From the NCBI RefSeq assembly GCF_003583925.1, contig NZ_QYCN01000003.1, positions 62,001 through 126,000 of the forward strand: a stretch of 64,000 bases of DNA, given 5' to 3'. The position numbers and the translations under genes are program-made. Numbering within the stretch: the stretch's first letter is position 1; every line of letters starts with the position of its first letter. Origin of the DNA: Hymenobacter rubripertinctus. Its GTDB lineage: Bacteria > Bacteroidota > Bacteroidia > Cytophagales > Hymenobacteraceae. Below are positions 8,794-17,479 of this stretch, in pieces. Under the pieces are notes generated by a model that did not search any database, had not been told where the DNA came from, and saw only the letters and a list, made by a program, of their open reading frames with translations.

Positions 8794-9708
8794 TTAGGCC
8801 TTGCGTTGGCCGGCTCGCCGCCGCCAGGCCCGCAGACTGGCTACCGCAACGGCCAGCAGCAACAGCAACGGCCATCCCGCCACAAGGCCCAGCACGAGGT
8901 GGGTGAGCAACTCCCAGCCACTGTAGAAGGATTCCAGCAAGCGGCTGCCGAAGGAAAGCAGCGGCGCATCGGGCCGGGGCTGACTCAGGAGTTGGTAGTA
9001 GGTGAACGTGATGGTGGAGTAGCCCACTTCGTCGTTGAGGCTGCGCAGGCGGCTTTGGGTAGCCTCAATTTCCTCCCGGATTTCGCCCACTTTCTGCTCA
9101 ATTTCGAGCATGTCGGCTACCTTGTTGGCTTTCTTGAGCAATTCCAGATACCGCTGCTCCAGGGCCCGCTTGGAGGCCAGTCGGGCCGTTACGTCGGCGT
9201 GCTGGGCCGTCACGTCATCGGTGGTCTGTTCCCTGGATTCTAGGGTACCCAGCCGGCCCAAGCCACTCAGGATGGCCTGAAACCGGGCCGGCGCAACCCG
9301 GATTTTCATTTCGTGCCGCCATTCGTTATCCTCCCGCACCTCGGATGCAGCCTCCACGTAGGCCCCGAGAGCCTGCGTGAGGCTGTCCATGCGCTGGTTG
9401 GCCCGGGGCAGGTCGGCCACTTTTACCCGCACGGTGGCGTGGTAGATGAGCTTGCGGCTGGCCGCTGGTGCAACGGCCGAGGGCTCCGCGCTCTGGTCGG
9501 ATCCTGGAGGGGGGGCAGGGGCTTCCTGCAGCGCTTTGGTGGATATGTCCTTGTCCACCGAGCTCCCATCTGCTGCGCTTTCTTCCTCTGAGCTCCCATC
9601 CATCGAGCTGCTATCTGCCGAGCTTTCTTCCACCGACATTTCTCCTTGTTTGGCCTGTCCGCAACCCAGCAATGCAACTGCCAATACCAGTTTCAACAAA
9701 ATACGCAT
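8794..9708 (-). CDS. DUF4349-type lipoprotein with coiled coil
   Basis: Predicted lipoprotein of 304 residues: the signal peptide ends in LLGCGQ with lipobox Cys at 16. An acidic Ser/Glu/Asp-rich linker (to ~60) follows, then the DUF4349 region: LIYHATVRVKVADLPRA, a long helical segment around 165-225, VGYSTITFTYYQL, a C-terminal transmembrane helix (~265-290) and a basic end (RAWRRRAGQRKA). The combination of lipid anchor and C-terminal helix is typical of the family, whose function is unknown. It converges with the 4TM gene and shares its terminator. Confidence 0.83.
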   Translation of the reverse strand: MRILLKLVLAVALLGCGQAKQGEMSVEESSADSSSMDGSSEEESAADGSSVDKDISTKALQEAPAPPPGSDQSAEPSAVAPAASRKLIYHATVRVKVADLPRANQRMDSLTQALGAYVEAASEVREDNEWRHEMKIRVAPARFQAILSGLGRLGTLESREQTTDDVTAQHADVTARLASKRALEQRYLELLKKANKVADMLEIEQKVGEIREEIEATQSRLRSLNDEVGYSTITFTYYQLLSQPRPDAPLLSFGSRLLESFYSGWELLTHLVLGLVAGWPLLLLLAVAVASLRAWRRRAGQRKA

Positions 9709-9796
9709 ACATCAACCGTTTAGGAGAATACCCTTGGGACGACCGCCCGGCCTTGATACTCGCCGAAGAGCAAGGTAACCTCTGGCCCCAAATGAA

Positions 9797-9830
9797 ACTG
9801 CCCGACCCCCATACATGGGCGCCGGGCAGT
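9797..9830. terminator. Hairpin downstream of murA
   Basis: Stem ACTGCCCG/CGGGCAGT in the gap between murA (minus, ends 9947) and the DUF4349 gene. There is no U-run, so termination is uncertain. Confidence 0.4.
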
Positions 9831-9946
9831 CAGGAAATAAGGTATTGCAGATAACGCCTATCCGAACGGAATTCATCTACGCCCAATCAGGCATCAACCC
9901 AGGCTACGTTCCACTGCTGATCCGTAACGCGGGTGAACTGCCGGTG

Positions 9947-11251
9947 TTAGAGCCGCCGAATCTGGGCGCCGAGGGCGGTCAGGCGCTTGTCGATGTGCTG
10001 GTAGCCACGGTCAATCTGCTCCACGTTTTCAATCACGCTACGGCCTTCGGCCGAGAGGGCGGCAATGAGCAGGGCCACGCCCGCCCGGATGTCGGGGGAG
10101 GTCATGGTGATGCCGTGGAGGCGTTTCTGGTGGTTGAGGCCGATGACGGTGGCCCGGTGCGGGTCGCAGAGAATTACCTGGGCCCCCATGTCGATGAGCT
10201 TATCGACGAAGAACAGGCGCGACTCGAACATCTTCTGGTGAATGAGCACCGTGCCCTTGGCCTGGGTGGCCACTACCAGCACAATGCTGAGCAAATCGGG
10301 CGTGAAACCGGGCCAGGTGTGGTCGGAAATCGTGAGGATGCTGCCGTCGAGGTAGGTGTCGATTTCATAGTGCTGCTGAGCCGGAATGTGGATGTCGTCG
10401 CCCTGGAATTCGAGCTTAATCCCCAGCTTGCGGAACGTGTCGGGAATCAGGCCCAGTTCGGCAATCTGGCAGTCCTTGATAGTGATTTCGGAACCCGTCA
10501 TGGCCGCCAGGCCAATAAAGGAGCCGATTTCAATCATGTCGGGCAGCATGCGGTGGTCGGTGCCGCCGAGCTGCTCCACGCCTTCCACGGTGAGCAGGTT
10601 GGAGCCGATGCCGTTGATTTTCGCGCCCATGCGCACCAGCATTTTGCAGAGTTGCTGCAAATACGGCTCGCAGGCGGCGTTGTAGATGGTGGTGGTGCCC
10701 TGGGCCAGCACGGCGGCCATCACGATGTTGGCCGTACCCGTTACGGAGGCTTCGTCCAGCATCATATACGCACCGCTCAGGCCGTTTTCGGCCCTGATGC
10801 GGTAGAAATCCTTGCCTTCGAGGGTGAGCTTACCGCCCAGCTTTTCGAGGCCCAGAAAGTGCGTATCCATCGGCCGCCGGCCGATTTTGTCGCCGCCCGG
10901 CTTGGGCAGCTGGCAGCGTCCGAAGCGGGCCAGCATGGGCCCCAGAATCATGACGGAACCGCGCAACGCGCCGGCCTGGGCCACAAACTCGGGGGTATCG
11001 AGGTAGTCCAGGTTCACGCTGTCGGCCTGGAAACGGTAGGTATCGGAGGCCAGCTTGCCCACTTTCACGCCCATGTCGCGCAGCAGCTCAATGAGCTTGT
11101 TCACGTCGCGGATGTCGGGGATGTTGCTGATGGTGACCGGCTCGGCAGTGAGCAGCACGGCGCACAGAATCTGGAGGGCTTCGTTTTTCGCACCCTGGGG
11201 CACGATTTCCCCGTGCAGCGGCTTACCGCCAATTACTTCAAAAGAGGCCAT
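9947..11251 (-). CDS. murA: UDP-N-acetylglucosamine 1-carboxyvinyltransferase, Asp variant
   Basis: First committed enzyme of peptidoglycan precursor synthesis, adding enolpyruvate to UDP-GlcNAc. The protein has 434 residues, full length for the family, with K22 (QGAKNE) and the active-site loop present. In the loop, the position of E. coli Cys115 (PGGCTIG) reads PGGDKIG, so the residue is D121. Asp at this site keeps MurA active but prevents covalent attack by fosfomycin, as known from Mycobacterium and Chlamydia. It probably shares a transcript with the DUF4290 gene upstream, 229 bp away, in a gap carrying repeat sequences. Confidence 0.96.
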   Translation of the reverse strand: MASFEVIGGKPLHGEIVPQGAKNEALQILCAVLLTAEPVTISNIPDIRDVNKLIELLRDMGVKVGKLASDTYRFQADSVNLDYLDTPEFVAQAGALRGSVMILGPMLARFGRCQLPKPGGDKIGRRPMDTHFLGLEKLGGKLTLEGKDFYRIRAENGLSGAYMMLDEASVTGTANIVMAAVLAQGTTTIYNAACEPYLQQLCKMLVRMGAKINGIGSNLLTVEGVEQLGGTDHRMLPDMIEIGSFIGLAAMTGSEITIKDCQIAELGLIPDTFRKLGIKLEFQGDDIHIPAQQHYEIDTYLDGSILTISDHTWPGFTPDLLSIVLVVATQAKGTVLIHQKMFESRLFFVDKLIDMGAQVILCDPHRATVIGLNHQKRLHGITMTSPDIRAGVALLIAALSAEGRSVIENVEQIDRGYQHIDKRLTALGAQIRRL

Positions 11252-11257
11252 ATCTTA

Positions 11258-11290
11258 AGCTGATAGCTGTCAGCTGATAGCTGTCAGCTT
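11258..11290. repeat. Direct repeat of the AGCTGNTAGC family
   Basis: Two copies of the 14-mer AGCTGATAGCTGTC in a row plus a partial third, directly upstream of murA. Related motifs recur at 11442, 25953, 27309, 30234 and 55134. Confidence 0.7.
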
Positions 11291-11441
11291 GATGTTCGAT
11301 ACTAAATCAAATACTACGGTTACGCCGCAGTTGCGCCAGTGCCTTAGCAAATTCCTTCGGCTGCTTCCAAAAAGGTCCTTGTCAAGCGACCCGCCAAGAC
11401 GGTGCATGACAGCCGCCAGATGCAGCCGAGCGCTGAAAAAA

Positions 11442-11472
11442 CTACTAGCTGACAGCAGCGACAGCTAGTAGC
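11442..11472. repeat. Small palindrome of the AGCTGNTAGC family
   Basis: ACTACTAGCTG and CAGCTAGTAGCT flank a ~9 bp loop, just downstream of the DUF4290 gene (minus). It may act as a weak terminator. Confidence 0.5.
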
Positions 11473-11480
11473 TCAACAAA

Positions 11481-12224
11481 TTACTGCGGGGGCTGCTGGG
11501 GCTCCTGGCGGTTTTTGCGCCCGCCGCCGCGCCGCTGTTTGTCGCGGCGGTTGCCGCCGTTGTTGCCACCGCCACCGTTGCTGCCCCGGCGGTTACCACC
11601 GCTGCTCTCGCGCTCCTGCCGGGGCTGGGCCACGATGAAAGGCGCGGGCCGGCCGCCGCCGGTGTTAGTAGCCGCAAATTCGAACAGGTTCTGGGCGTCC
11701 ACCTGGTCGGGGTCGAGGGTGAGCGCGCCGCCGGAGAGCTCCTTGAGGTGCTTGAGAATCGTGACGTCCTTGGCGTTTTCCTTGTTGTGGGAGCGGTAGA
11801 GGAACTTCATGGTCCGCCCGATGATGACGGTGGCCTGTTCCCGCTCGGCGGGGTCTTCCAGGGTTAGGGCCTGGGCCACGAGCTGCTCTACGGCCTGGCC
11901 ATACGCCCGGAATTTGGGGCCTTTAGCGGGGTAAGGAATGCGCTGGGGCGGGGCCAGGTTTACCTGGGCCACCAGCGGGAAGGGCGCGTCCACGTCCAGC
12001 TCGCCATCGGCCATTTCAAACACGTGGTTCCAGACTTTGGCCTGGCTATCGGGCTGGTCGCGCAGGGCGGGCTGGAGGCGGAAGATGAGCTGCACAATCT
12101 GCTGGGCCCGGCGGGTGCGCTCGGCGCGGTCCTCGATGCCGGCCAGCTGCTGCACGAGGATAAACGTGCTCTGGCCGTATTCGCGCTGGAGCAGCTCGTG
12201 TTTATGAAGGGAAGGTAGGGTCAT
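11481..12224 (-). CDS. DUF4290 protein with Gly/Arg-rich tail
   Basis: Bacteroidota-specific DUF4290 protein of 247 residues; function unknown. The globular part (1-~205) contains ERTRRAQQIVQLIF and MKFLYRSHNKENAKDV. The last ~40 residues are Gly/Asn/Arg/Gln-rich (GGNRRGSNGGGGN, RRGGGRKNRQ), an RGG-like tail suggesting RNA or DNA contact (inference). ATG at 12224 (MTLPSLHKHELL) is chosen because a TATATTTG promoter element lies 21 bp upstream of it, inside the longer open frame. Its position ahead of murA suggests joint transcription. Confidence 0.85.
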   Translation of the reverse strand: MTLPSLHKHELLQREYGQSTFILVQQLAGIEDRAERTRRAQQIVQLIFRLQPALRDQPDSQAKVWNHVFEMADGELDVDAPFPLVAQVNLAPPQRIPYPAKGPKFRAYGQAVEQLVAQALTLEDPAEREQATVIIGRTMKFLYRSHNKENAKDVTILKHLKELSGGALTLDPDQVDAQNLFEFAATNTGGGRPAPFIVAQPRQERESSGGNRRGSNGGGGNNGGNRRDKQRRGGGRKNRQEPQQPPQ

Positions 12225-12244
12225 GAAAATGGTATTCGGGAGGT

Positions 12245-12252
12245 CAAATATA
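12245..12252 (-). promoter_or_regulatory. -7 element of the DUF4290 gene
   Basis: TATATTTG on the minus strand, a perfect match to the Bacteroidota TAnnTTTG consensus, about 20 bp before the start codon. A clear -33 TTTG at the usual distance is not evident. Confidence 0.65.
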
Positions 12253-12260
12253 CGCCAAAC

Positions 12261-12306
12261 CTTGCCCCGTTGACGCTGCGTTTTGTACAGAAGCCAACGG
12301 GGCAAG
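12261..12306. repeat. Inverted repeat upstream of the DUF4290 gene
   Basis: Perfect 12-bp arms CTTGCCCCGTTG/CAACGGGGCAAG around 22 bp. It lies between the end of uvrD and the DUF4290 promoter, which is also where the DUF4290 -33 region would fall. Confidence 0.5.
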
Positions 12307-12310
12307 ACTG

Positions 12311-12352
12311 GGAAGCCGGCCAGTGGCCGGCCAAGGCTACGGGCCGGCTTCC
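12311..12352 (-). terminator. Terminator-like hairpin of uvrD
   Basis: Arms GGAAGCCGGCC/GGCCGGCTTCC, with a further GC-rich inner palindrome, 40 bp beyond the helicase stop. No long U-run. Confidence 0.5.
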
Positions 12353-12392
12353 TGAATTAACGCAAAAGCGCACAACTAAGCCGAAAACCGGC

Positions 12393-14654
12393 CTAATGCA
12401 CCCGCAGCTTAGCGAAGCTCAGCAGCAGCGTTTTCTCACCCACTTCCTCGAACTGAATAATGGCTTTGGTGGAGCCCTGCACGGTTTCGAGGCTGGTGAC
12501 TTTGCCAAACCCGAACTTGGGGTGCTCCACGCGCTGACCGGTTTGCAGGTTGCTCGTGTCGGAGGGCGTAAAGTCGGCGGGGGCCACGTATTTGGTGGCG
12601 GCCGTTTTGCGGGGCGGGGGCGGAATCAGGTTCGAGCGGCGCTCAAACACGTGGCCGAAGGGCGACTCGCCCGGGCCGGCGCGGTCGGGACCGGGGCCGG
12701 CCGAGAACTTGAAGTCGACGTACTTGGGGTCGATTTCGTCCAGGAAACGGCTTTTCTCGCAGCTGCGCAGGTTACCCCACTGGTAGCGGGAAGTGGCGTA
12801 GCTCAGGGTGAGCTTCTTCTCGGCCCGGGTGATGGCCACGTAGAACAGGCGGCGCTCCTCCTCCAAATCGGCGCGGGAGGTAATCATCATCTGGCTCGGG
12901 AACAGGTTTTCCTCCATGCCCACGATGTAAACGTTGCGGAATTCCAGACCCTTGGCCGAGTGAATGGTCATCATGGTGACCTGCTCACCCTCGGCCTGGG
13001 CGTCCTTGAGGTCCGAGTCGGTTACCAAGGCAATGTCCTGCAGAAAAGCCCCGAGGCTCTTTTCCTCGCGCTCCGGGTCCTCCACGAAGGCCTTGATGCC
13101 GTTGAGCAGCTCCTGGATGTTCTCGTAGCGGCTCAGGCCCTCGATGCTCTTGTCGGCGTAGAGCTCCTCCACCATGCCCGAATTTTTGGCAATGAACTTG
13201 GCGGCCTCAAACGCGTCGTCTTTGGCCGCCGCCGCGGTGTAGGCCTTGATTTTCTCCGCGAAATCCACAATCGGGTTGGCCGTGCGGGTGGGCAGGAACT
13301 GGTCGGCATTGCTGACGACCTCCCAGATGGTGTGGTTGCTTTCCTCGGCCGAGGCAATGAGCTTGCCCAGCGTGGTGTCGCCGATGCCGCGCTTGGGGTA
13401 GTTGATGACCCGGCGCAGGGCCTGCTCGTCGTTGGGGTTCACCGTGAGGCGTAGGTAAGCCACCAAGTCCTTGATTTCCTTGCGCTGGTAAAAGCTCAGG
13501 CCGCCCACAATCTTGTACTTGATGTTGAGCTTGCGCAAGGATTCCTCCATGGCCCGGCTCTGGGCGTTGGTGCGGTAGAGGATGGCAAAATCATCGTACG
13601 ACAAGTGCTGGTTCATCTTGTCCTCGTAGATGCTCTGGGCCACCAGCTTGCCTTCCTCGTTATCGGACGACGCCTTGAATACCTCAATCAGCGGGCCTTC
13701 CTCGTTGTCGGAAAACACGTCTTTGCGCAGCTGGGCCTGGTTGTTTTTGATAACCGAGTTGGCCGCCTTCACAATGGTTTGGGTGGAGCGGTAATTTTGC
13801 TCCAGCTTGAACACCTGTAGCTCCGGGTAGTCCTTCTCGAAGTTGAGGATGTTCTGGATATCGGCGCCCCGGAAGGCGTAGATGCTCTGGGCGTCGTCGC
13901 CGACCACGCAGATGTTACGCTCCTTGGCCGCCAGCTTGCGGGCAATCAGGTATTGGGAGTAGTTGGTGTCCTGGTACTCGTCCACCATCACGTACCGGAA
14001 AATATGCTGGTACTTGTTCAGCACGTCGGGGTGGTCCTTGAACAGCACGTTGGTCTGGTAGAGCAAATCGTCGAAGTCCATGGCCCCGGCCTTGAAGCAG
14101 CGGTTGGCGTACTGCTGGTAAATCACGCCCAGCTTGGGCCGCAGCGCCGCCTCGTCGTCCTGCTTGATAACCGGATCATTGAGGTACTGCTGCACCGAAA
14201 TGAGCTTGTTTTTGGCCCCCGAAATCCGGCCCAGCACCATATTGGGCTTGTAGAGCTTGTCGTCGAGCTCCAGCTCCTTGAGAATCTGCCCGATGAGCGT
14301 TTTGGAGTCCTGGGTATCGTAAATGGTGAAGGAGCGGGGGTAGCCGATTTTATCGGCCTCGGAGCGTAGGATGCGGGCGAAAATACTGTGGAACGTGCCC
14401 ATCCACAGGTTTTTAGCCTCCGGGCCGACCACCTTTTCAATCCGGGCGCGCATTTCCTTGGCGGCCTTGTTGGTGAAGGTGAGGGCCAGGATATTGAACG
14501 GGTTGACCTGCTGTTCGAGCAGGTTGGCGATGCGGTAGGTGAGCACCCGGGTTTTGCCCGAGCCGGCGCCCGCGATAATCATGCAGGGGCCGTCGATTTG
14601 CATCACGGCGGCGGCCTGCGAGGGGTTCAGTAACGAATGATAATCGAGTCCCAT
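12393..14654 (-). CDS. uvrD: UvrD/PcrA-type superfamily 1 DNA helicase
   Basis: 3'-5' DNA helicase of 753 residues, normal length for UvrD/PcrA. Seen: LNPSQAAAV Q-motif region, Walker A AGAGSGKT (28-35), Walker B VDEYQDTN, motif III region VGDDAQSIYAFRGAD, LEQNYRSTQ (motif IV), MTIHSAKGLEF (motif V) and YVAITRAEKKLTLSYA (motif VI). The C-terminal ~60 residues (RVEHPKFGFGKVTSLE) form the small Tudor-like domain found in UvrD/PcrA. Roles expected from the family: nucleotide excision and mismatch repair, and clearing stalled RNA polymerase. The start is ATG with no clear SD. Confidence 0.95.
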   Translation of the reverse strand: MGLDYHSLLNPSQAAAVMQIDGPCMIIAGAGSGKTRVLTYRIANLLEQQVNPFNILALTFTNKAAKEMRARIEKVVGPEAKNLWMGTFHSIFARILRSEADKIGYPRSFTIYDTQDSKTLIGQILKELELDDKLYKPNMVLGRISGAKNKLISVQQYLNDPVIKQDDEAALRPKLGVIYQQYANRCFKAGAMDFDDLLYQTNVLFKDHPDVLNKYQHIFRYVMVDEYQDTNYSQYLIARKLAAKERNICVVGDDAQSIYAFRGADIQNILNFEKDYPELQVFKLEQNYRSTQTIVKAANSVIKNNQAQLRKDVFSDNEEGPLIEVFKASSDNEEGKLVAQSIYEDKMNQHLSYDDFAILYRTNAQSRAMEESLRKLNIKYKIVGGLSFYQRKEIKDLVAYLRLTVNPNDEQALRRVINYPKRGIGDTTLGKLIASAEESNHTIWEVVSNADQFLPTRTANPIVDFAEKIKAYTAAAAKDDAFEAAKFIAKNSGMVEELYADKSIEGLSRYENIQELLNGIKAFVEDPEREEKSLGAFLQDIALVTDSDLKDAQAEGEQVTMMTIHSAKGLEFRNVYIVGMEENLFPSQMMITSRADLEEERRLFYVAITRAEKKLTLSYATSRYQWGNLRSCEKSRFLDEIDPKYVDFKFSAGPGPDRAGPGESPFGHVFERRSNLIPPPPRKTAATKYVAPADFTPSDTSNLQTGQRVEHPKFGFGKVTSLETVQGSTKAIIQFEEVGEKTLLLSFAKLRVH

Positions 14655-14752
14655 GGGAAGTAGTCAGCAGCGGAAACTAAGCCGGTTGGCTTCTTAGCAA
14701 AGGTAAGGCTTTCGGGTGGGGGATGGAAGGGGGAATGAGTTTGTGGCGTAGC

Positions 14753-14832
14753 ATTTCCCGCAGAGGGCGTAGTGGTTGCGCAGTGCCGTTCTTGAACCGC
14801 ACTGCGCAACTACTGCGCCCTCTGCGAGAAAT
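14753..14832. repeat. Long inverted repeat, GCAGAGGGCGC family (copy 1)
   Basis: Arms of 34 nt (14753-14786 and 14799-14832) match at 31 positions; the three mismatches would still pair as G-U in RNA of one strand. The tips, CCCGCAGAGGGCG and GCGCCCTCTGCG, recur in the element at 16021, marking a dispersed family. It lies just upstream of the glycosyltransferase promoter. Confidence 0.8.
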
Positions 14833-14842
14833 GGTGGCCGCG

Positions 14843-14850
14843 TATCTTCG
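14843..14850 (+). promoter_or_regulatory. Probable -7 element, glycosyltransferase gene
   Basis: TATCTTCG, one base off TAnnTTTG, ending 4 bp before the ATG at 14855. If used, the mRNA would be leaderless or nearly so. Confidence 0.5.
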
Positions 14851-14854
14851 CCCC

Positions 14855-15994
14855 ATGAACAAGCAAAGCCCGTTTCCGCTGTCCATTTTGTGCCTCTCCG
14901 AGAGCTGGGGCGGACTGGAGCTGAACACGGCCCGGTTCGCGGGCTGGATGCGGGCGCGGGGCTGGCCGGTGCAGGTGATAACCCGGGCCGGCTCGCCGCT
15001 GGCCGCCCGCGCCGCCGAGCTGGGCGCCACCGTGGTAGCGCTCGACAACCGCTGGAAAGCCCTTGATGTGCCCGCCGCCGGCCGCTTAGCCGGGCTGCTG
15101 CGCGGGTTCGGCACGGGGGCGTTGCTCATCAGCCGCAACGGCGACCTGGGCCTGGCCGTGCTCTGTAAGCGGCTGTTTCTGCCGAAGCTACCACTCATTT
15201 ACCAGCAGCACATGCAGCTGGGACTGGCTAAGCGCGGCCTCGTGCATACGCTGCGCTACCGGGCCCTGGCGGCTTGGCTGGCCCCGCTGCCCGGCCTGGC
15301 CCGGCAGGTACTCGAAAAGACCCGCCTGCCCGCCGACCGTCTCCACGTGGTGCCCCTGGGCGTGGAGCTGGAGAAATTCGCCGATGAGCAGCTGACCACT
15401 GCCGAAGCCCGCCGCCAATTAAACCTGACGCTGCCCCCCGAAACCGTACTGCTGGGCCTCATTGGCCGCCTGGATGATGGCAAGGGCCAGGATTTTGTGG
15501 TGGAGGCCTTGGCCGGGCTGCGGCGGCAGTTTCCGCAGTTGCACCTGCTGCTGGTAGGGGAGCCCACCCGCAACGAGGGCACCGCCTACGCCGACGCCCT
15601 GCACGCCCGCATCCGGGCGCTGAACCTGACGGACGTAGTGCACCTGCGCGGCTTCACGCCCCAGCCCGAAGTGGCCTACCGGGCCCTCGATATTTCCATC
15701 ACGGCCTCCACCAACGAAACCTACGGTATGGTGACCATTGAAGCCCTGGCCGCCGCCCGCCCCGTGCTGGGCGCGGCGGCCGGAGGCACCCGCGAGCTAC
15801 TCGCCGACAACCGGACCGGGCTGTTGTTCACGCTGCGCGATGAGGATTCGTTTGGGGCGGCCGTGGCGCGGTTGCTCCGGGAGCCTGGCCTGCGGGAGCG
15901 GTTGGGCCGGGAAGGGCAGCGGGAGGCGCTGGCTACCTACTCCCACCACCGCCAATGCGAGCTGACCGAGGAAATTCTGCGGGCCGTAGTTTGA
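14855..15994 (+). CDS. Family 4-type glycosyltransferase
   Basis: GT-B fold sugar transferase, 379 residues. N-terminal lobe: [21 protein letters not shown], typical of GT4 acceptor domains. C-terminal lobe: [18 protein letters not shown] and the nucleotide-sugar signature [20 protein letters not shown] with GGTRELL. Acceptor and sugar are unknown; lipopolysaccharide, exopolysaccharide or glycolipid are all possible. ATG at 14855 is preferred over the longer frame from 14723, because the extra residues are encoded by the palindromic repeat. No other sugar gene is adjacent. Confidence 0.87.
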   Translation: MNKQSPFPLSILCLSESWGGLELNTARFAGWMRARGWPVQVITRAGSPLAARAAELGATVVALDNRWKALDVPAAGRLAGLLRGFGTGALLISRNGDLGLAVLCKRLFLPKLPLIYQQHMQLGLAKRGLVHTLRYRALAAWLAPLPGLARQVLEKTRLPADRLHVVPLGVELEKFADEQLTTAEARRQLNLTLPPETVLLGLIGRLDDGKGQDFVVEALAGLRRQFPQLHLLLVGEPTRNEGTAYADALHARIRALNLTDVVHLRGFTPQPEVAYRALDISITASTNETYGMVTIEALAAARPVLGAAAGGTRELLADNRTGLLFTLRDEDSFGAAVARLLREPGLRERLGREGQREALATYSHHRQCELTEEILRAVV

Positions 15995-16000
15995 TTGGGG

Positions 16001-16008
16001 TATCTTTG
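16001..16008 (+). promoter_or_regulatory. -7 element upstream of the DUF3109 gene
   Basis: TATCTTTG, a perfect TAnnTTTG match, 7 bp after the glycosyltransferase stop. A 90-bp palindrome lies between it and the DUF3109 start, so that hairpin would sit in the 5' leader. Confidence 0.55.
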
Positions 16009-16020
16009 CGGACATTATTG

Positions 16021-16110
16021 CCCGCAGAAGGCGCGGTGTTTTCGCAGCGGACGCCGTGTCGTTCCGGAGCAACACGGCGTCCGCTGCGAAAACACCGCGC
16101 CCTCTGCGGG
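16021..16110. repeat. Long inverted repeat, GCAGAGGGCGC family (copy 2)
   Basis: 39-nt arms (16021-16059, 16072-16110) match at 38 positions. The single difference gives a G-U pair in RNA of one strand. The tips match the element at 14753 (CCGCAGA-GGCGC / GCGCCCTCTGCGGG), while the cores differ. It ends 8 bp before the DUF3109 ATG. Confidence 0.85.
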
Positions 16111-16118
16111 AACTCCTT

Positions 16119-16691
16119 ATGATTCAGATTCAAAATACCCTGATTTCCGACGACGTTCGGGACAACTTCTTCGTCTGCAACCTCGACGCCTGCAAGGGTG
16201 CCTGCTGCGTGGAGGGCGACCTGGGCGCGCCCCTGGAACCCGAGGAGTTGGACATCCTCAACCAGGAATACGAGAACATCAAGCCCTTCCTCACTGAAGC
16301 CGGCCGCCAGGCCATCGAGCAGCAGGGGCGCTACATTAAGGACTGGGAGGGCGACTTCAGTACCACCACCATCAACGACCGGGAGTGCGCCTACGCTTTG
16401 TATGATGAGCGCGGCATCCTCAAGTGCGGCATCGAGCAGGCCTACCTGGCCGGGTCCACCAGCTTCAAAAAGCCCATCAGCTGCCACTTGTACCCCATCC
16501 GCATCACGAAGTACGACGGCTTCGAGGCCCTGAACTACGACCGGTGGAGTATCTGCTCGCCCGCCTGCTCCTTCGGGGCCAACCTGGGCGTGCGCGTCTA
16601 CCAGTTCCTGAAGGAACCCCTGATCCGCAAGTACGGGGAAGGCTGGTACGGGGAGCTGGTGGCGGAGATTGAGGGGGATAATCCGAACTAA
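16119..16691 (+). CDS. DUF3109 family cysteine-rich protein
   Basis: Conserved Bacteroidota protein of 190 residues. Cysteine clusters suggest a metal or Fe-S site: [11 protein letters not shown] near residues 20-30, [27 protein letters not shown] and WSICSPAC. It resembles the broader YkgJ/UPF0153-like cysteine-cluster proteins; function is not established. ATG at 16119 is chosen because upstream codons fall in the palindrome. The stop overlaps the stop of the converging Uma2 gene by three bases. Confidence 0.85.
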   Translation: MIQIQNTLISDDVRDNFFVCNLDACKGACCVEGDLGAPLEPEELDILNQEYENIKPFLTEAGRQAIEQQGRYIKDWEGDFSTTTINDRECAYALYDERGILKCGIEQAYLAGSTSFKKPISCHLYPIRITKYDGFEALNYDRWSICSPACSFGANLGVRVYQFLKEPLIRKYGEGWYGELVAEIEGDNPN

Positions 16692-17311
16692 TCCGGTAGC
16701 CGCAGCAAGGCCGATCCTTCTTCCGGCCCGGTTTCCACGTCTTCGTAAATAGCCGTTACCGTCAACTCAACCTGAAGCGCCGTTAAGGGTACTGTGTGCT
16801 CTGGCTCTCGCACTGAAGTCAGCAGCCAGGTGCCGCCCTCGGTGCGGGTGTAGCACTCCACCAGCCGCCGCCGTTGCGAGACCAGCACGTAATGCTGGAG
16901 TGAGGACACCAGTTGATACTGCTGAAATTTCCAGCCCCGGTCGCGGGCCTCGGTAGAAGCTGACAGTACCTCGATAATGAGCACCGGCCTGTACACGGTG
17001 CGCGGGTCGTTGTCCGTTGGGTCGCAACCCACTACCACATCAGGGTAGTTGTAGTGCTGGTTTTCATCCACGGCCATCCGCACATTTTCGGCAAAAACCG
17101 AGCAGCCCCGGCCCTTCAAACTTCTTCGTAAGGCGGCCACGCAATTTTGAATCAGTAGGTTGTGGCGCTTGGTGCCACCGGCCCGGCTGGTGAGCGTATC
17201 GAGCGGGAAAATCTCGCCGTGGTAAAACTCATACCGGACATCGGACGCCTCTTCCAGCGCAAGGTATTCTTCCACGGTATAGCGGCGGGTGTCGTGGGGT
17301 TGCGTGGGCAT
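16688..17311 (-). CDS. Uma2 family (DUF820) putative endonuclease
   Basis: Uma2/DUF820 fold protein of 207 residues, distantly PD-(D/E)xK nuclease-like. Family hallmarks: [25 protein letters not shown] at the N-terminus, the [10 protein letters not shown] segment with the acidic residue, and [22 protein letters not shown]. The family is expanded in cyanobacteria and some Bacteroidota and is often solitary; its activity is largely unproven. The gene ends inside the converging DUF3109 stop region. Confidence 0.85.
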   Translation of the reverse strand: MPTQPHDTRRYTVEEYLALEEASDVRYEFYHGEIFPLDTLTSRAGGTKRHNLLIQNCVAALRRSLKGRGCSVFAENVRMAVDENQHYNYPDVVVGCDPTDNDPRTVYRPVLIIEVLSASTEARDRGWKFQQYQLVSSLQHYVLVSQRRRLVECYTRTEGGTWLLTSVREPEHTVPLTALQVELTVTAIYEDVETGPEEGSALLRLPD

Positions 17312-17430
17312 GGCTCGCAGAAAGAATGTTCAGATAAGTAAAGATACTGCTGTTCGGTTGCCGAGGCATTTGCTTCATTCGAACGAAAGCCATTGGTACC
17401 CAGCCGCCAGAGCCGTTGAGAAACGAAAAA

Positions 17431-17456
17431 GAAGGCCGACCTACTGGCCGGCCTTC
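17431..17456 (-). terminator. Terminator of the CBM20 amylase gene
   Basis: GAAGGCCG/CGGCCTTC stem followed on the minus strand by CTTCTTTTTCG, 24 bp past the amylase stop. Confidence 0.7.
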
Positions 17457-17479
17457 TCTCAAAAATCAAGCACAACTGA

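Noticed and set aside
9815..11263. 482-codon plus-strand frame opposite murA
   Set aside because: Shadow of murA; low-complexity His/Gly/Val translation without a recognisable fold.
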